From the NCBI GenBank assembly GCA_041744755.1, contig JBGTKC010000160.1, positions 1 to 8,410 of the forward strand: a stretch of DNA of 8,410 bases, read 5' to 3'. Each line of letters begins with the position of its first letter. Position 1 is the stretch's first letter. The DNA comes from CALDTK01 sp041744755 (lineage in GTDB: Bacteria; Bacteroidota; Bacteroidia; Chitinophagales; Saprospiraceae). Under the pieces are notes generated by a model. The model was given only the letters and a program-made list of their open reading frames with translations. It made no database searches and was not told the origin of the DNA. Below are positions 7,892 through 8,410 of the stretch, piece after piece. The position numbers were made by a program, and so were the translations under genes.

Positions 7892-7953
7892 GCGGAAGAG
7901 GTGTTAAGTCGATAGCCTAGCTGTACGAGAGTGGCGAGGCTACACCAGTGTCG

Positions 7954-7967
7954 AAATTTATAAATTT
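7954..7967. repeat. Perfect 14-bp AT-only palindrome
   Basis: AAATTTATAAATTT reads identically on both strands. It is followed directly by AAAGG and then a second AATTTAAA, so AATTTAAA occurs at 7963-7970 and 7973-7980 with a two-base spacer. It lies at the junction of the degenerate upstream repeat copy and the first clear 76-bp unit. It may be a protein-binding site or part of the repeat element; the function is unknown. Confidence 0.6.
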
Positions 7968-7970
7968 AAA

Positions 7971-8122
7971 GGAATTTAAAGTAATAAACTATCTATCAGC
8001 AGCTTACGCATCAAGCTCACTCTTGTCATTACCAGTGCGAATTAAAGGAATTAAAAGCAACAAACTGGCTATCAGCAGCTTACGGATCAAGCTCTGACTT
8101 GTTCTTGCCAGTGCGAATTAAA
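7971..8122. repeat. Two tandem 76-bp repeats with degenerate flanking copies
   Basis: Unit 1 spans 7971-8046 and unit 2 spans 8047-8122, both exactly 76 bp with about 12 differences (about 84% identity by eye). The best-kept blocks are CTATCAGCAGCTTACG, ATCAAGCTC and CCAGTGCGAATTAAAGG. Both units conserve AGCTT...AAGCT with a 7-base loop and an overlapping CAAG...CTTG with a 6-base loop, so two alternative small hairpins are possible. A third, degenerate copy of the unit's tail seems to lie at about 7911-7970 (it includes CCAGTGTCGAA and AATTTAAAGG), and the head of another unit follows at about 8123-8133. No open frame runs through it. It is probably an intergenic repeat element; its nature is not recognised. 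Confidence 0.85.
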
Positions 8123-8165
8123 GGGATTTAAGAACACGGATAGGTAGATGAGCGGGGTGCTGCCT

Positions 8166-8410
8166 GTCCCGGGCGGAACTAGCCAGTCCCGGGCGGAACT
8201 AGCCAGTCCCGGGCGGAACTAGCCAGTCCCGGGCGGAACTAGCCAGTCCCGGGCGGAACTAGCCAGTCCCGGGCGGAACTAGCCAGTCCCGGGCGGGACC
8301 AGCGTGAACCGGACGGAACCAGTGTGAACCGGGCGGAAGCAGTGTGAACCGGGCGGAAGCGAGCGTGAACCGGGCGGAAGCGAGCGTGAACCGGGCGGAA
8401 GCGAGCGTGA
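8166..8410. repeat. 20/21-bp GC-rich tandem repeat array, truncated by window end
   Basis: Six perfect 20-bp units beginning GTCCCGGGCGGAACTAGC occupy 8166-8285. A variant unit follows (8286-8305), then two more 20-bp units with changed sequence (8306-8345, starting GAACCGGACGGAACC and GAACCGGGCGGAAGC), then three identical 21-bp units (8346-8408, GAACCGGGCGGAAGCGAGCG plus T). The array continues past the window, as 8409-8410 begins the next unit. All units share a core close to CCGGGCGGAA. In the first block the 14 bases GTCCCGGGCGGAAC are nearly self-complementary (10 of 14 positions). The 20-bp part cannot be coding because each frame on either strand meets a TAG every 60 bases. There are no spacers, so it is not a CRISPR array. 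It is a minisatellite-type (VNTR) sequence. Confidence 0.95.

Larger units (their letters stand above)
7892..8165. other. Gene-free region after the PIN gene, AT-rich and repeat-bearing
   Basis: No convincing coding frame on either strand. It begins with a weak inverted repeat, TAGCCT (7913-7918) and AGGCTA (7937-7942), with an 18-base loop and no T-run, so it is a poor candidate for a terminator. It then enters an AT-rich patch (about 7951-7990) and the 76-bp tandem repeats described separately. Composition differs clearly from the flanking GC-rich genes and from the GC-rich array that follows. Confidence 0.6.

Noticed and set aside
7913..7942. Intrinsic terminator after the PIN gene (TAGCCT / AGGCTA)
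   Set aside because: Only 6 base pairs with an 18-base loop and no following T-run; kept only as a remark in the intergenic entry.
7911..8133. Integron attC sites or an insertion sequence
   Set aside because: No recognisable attC core sites, no integrase or transposase frame, and no terminal inverted repeats with target duplications were seen.
8148..8222. Small 24-codon frame (ATG at 8148) running into the 20-bp repeats
   Set aside because: Ends at the TAG present in every repeat once per 60 bases in each frame; no ribosome site or recognisable product.
8166..8410. CRISPR array
   Set aside because: Units are directly adjacent with no unique spacers, and no cas genes are in the window.

Overview
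The window looks like a chromosomal segment of a GC-rich member of the Bacteroidota. The main clue is an exact TATCTTTG hexamer-type -7 box (consensus TAnnTTTG) just upstream of one gene. Weak or absent Shine-Dalgarno sequences and a single-domain glutamate formimidoyltransferase also fit. A Saprospiria/Lewinella-like host is possible, but this is a guess. All genes lie on the + strand.

Layout: positions 2-871 hold the 3' part of a housekeeping ftcD gene (histidine breakdown), cut at its 5' end by the window edge. After about 85 bases, 957-6236 encodes a very large (1759 aa) superfamily 2 DExH helicase of the COG1205 / YprA-MrfA-like type. It has a long Cys-bearing insert between the two helicase lobes, a four-Cys zinc ribbon and a C-terminal MZB/DUF1998-like cysteine cluster. 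After a 36-base gap carrying the -7 box, 6273-7427 encodes an XRE helix-turn-helix protein fused to an ImmA/IrrE metallopeptidase. Its stop codon overlaps (GTGA) the start of a PIN-like DUF4411 protein (7424-7891), giving a classic toxin-antitoxin pair. The remaining 519 bases hold no gene. They carry two 76-bp tandem repeats (with degenerate flanks and an AT-rich palindrome) and then a 20/21-bp GC-rich tandem array of at least 12 units that runs off the window end.

Interpretation: a core metabolic gene is followed by accessory cargo (large helicase plus toxin-antitoxin pair) bounded by intergenic repeats. Large COG1205-type helicases occur in anti-phage defence (for example the DrmA/DrmB proteins of DISARM), and ImmA/PIN pairs are typical of defence islands. 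One hypothesis is that helicase, protease-antitoxin and PIN nuclease act together, with the helicase sensing or processing foreign DNA and the PIN toxin as the lethal effector. The sequence shows only adjacency and shared orientation; functional coupling is inference.
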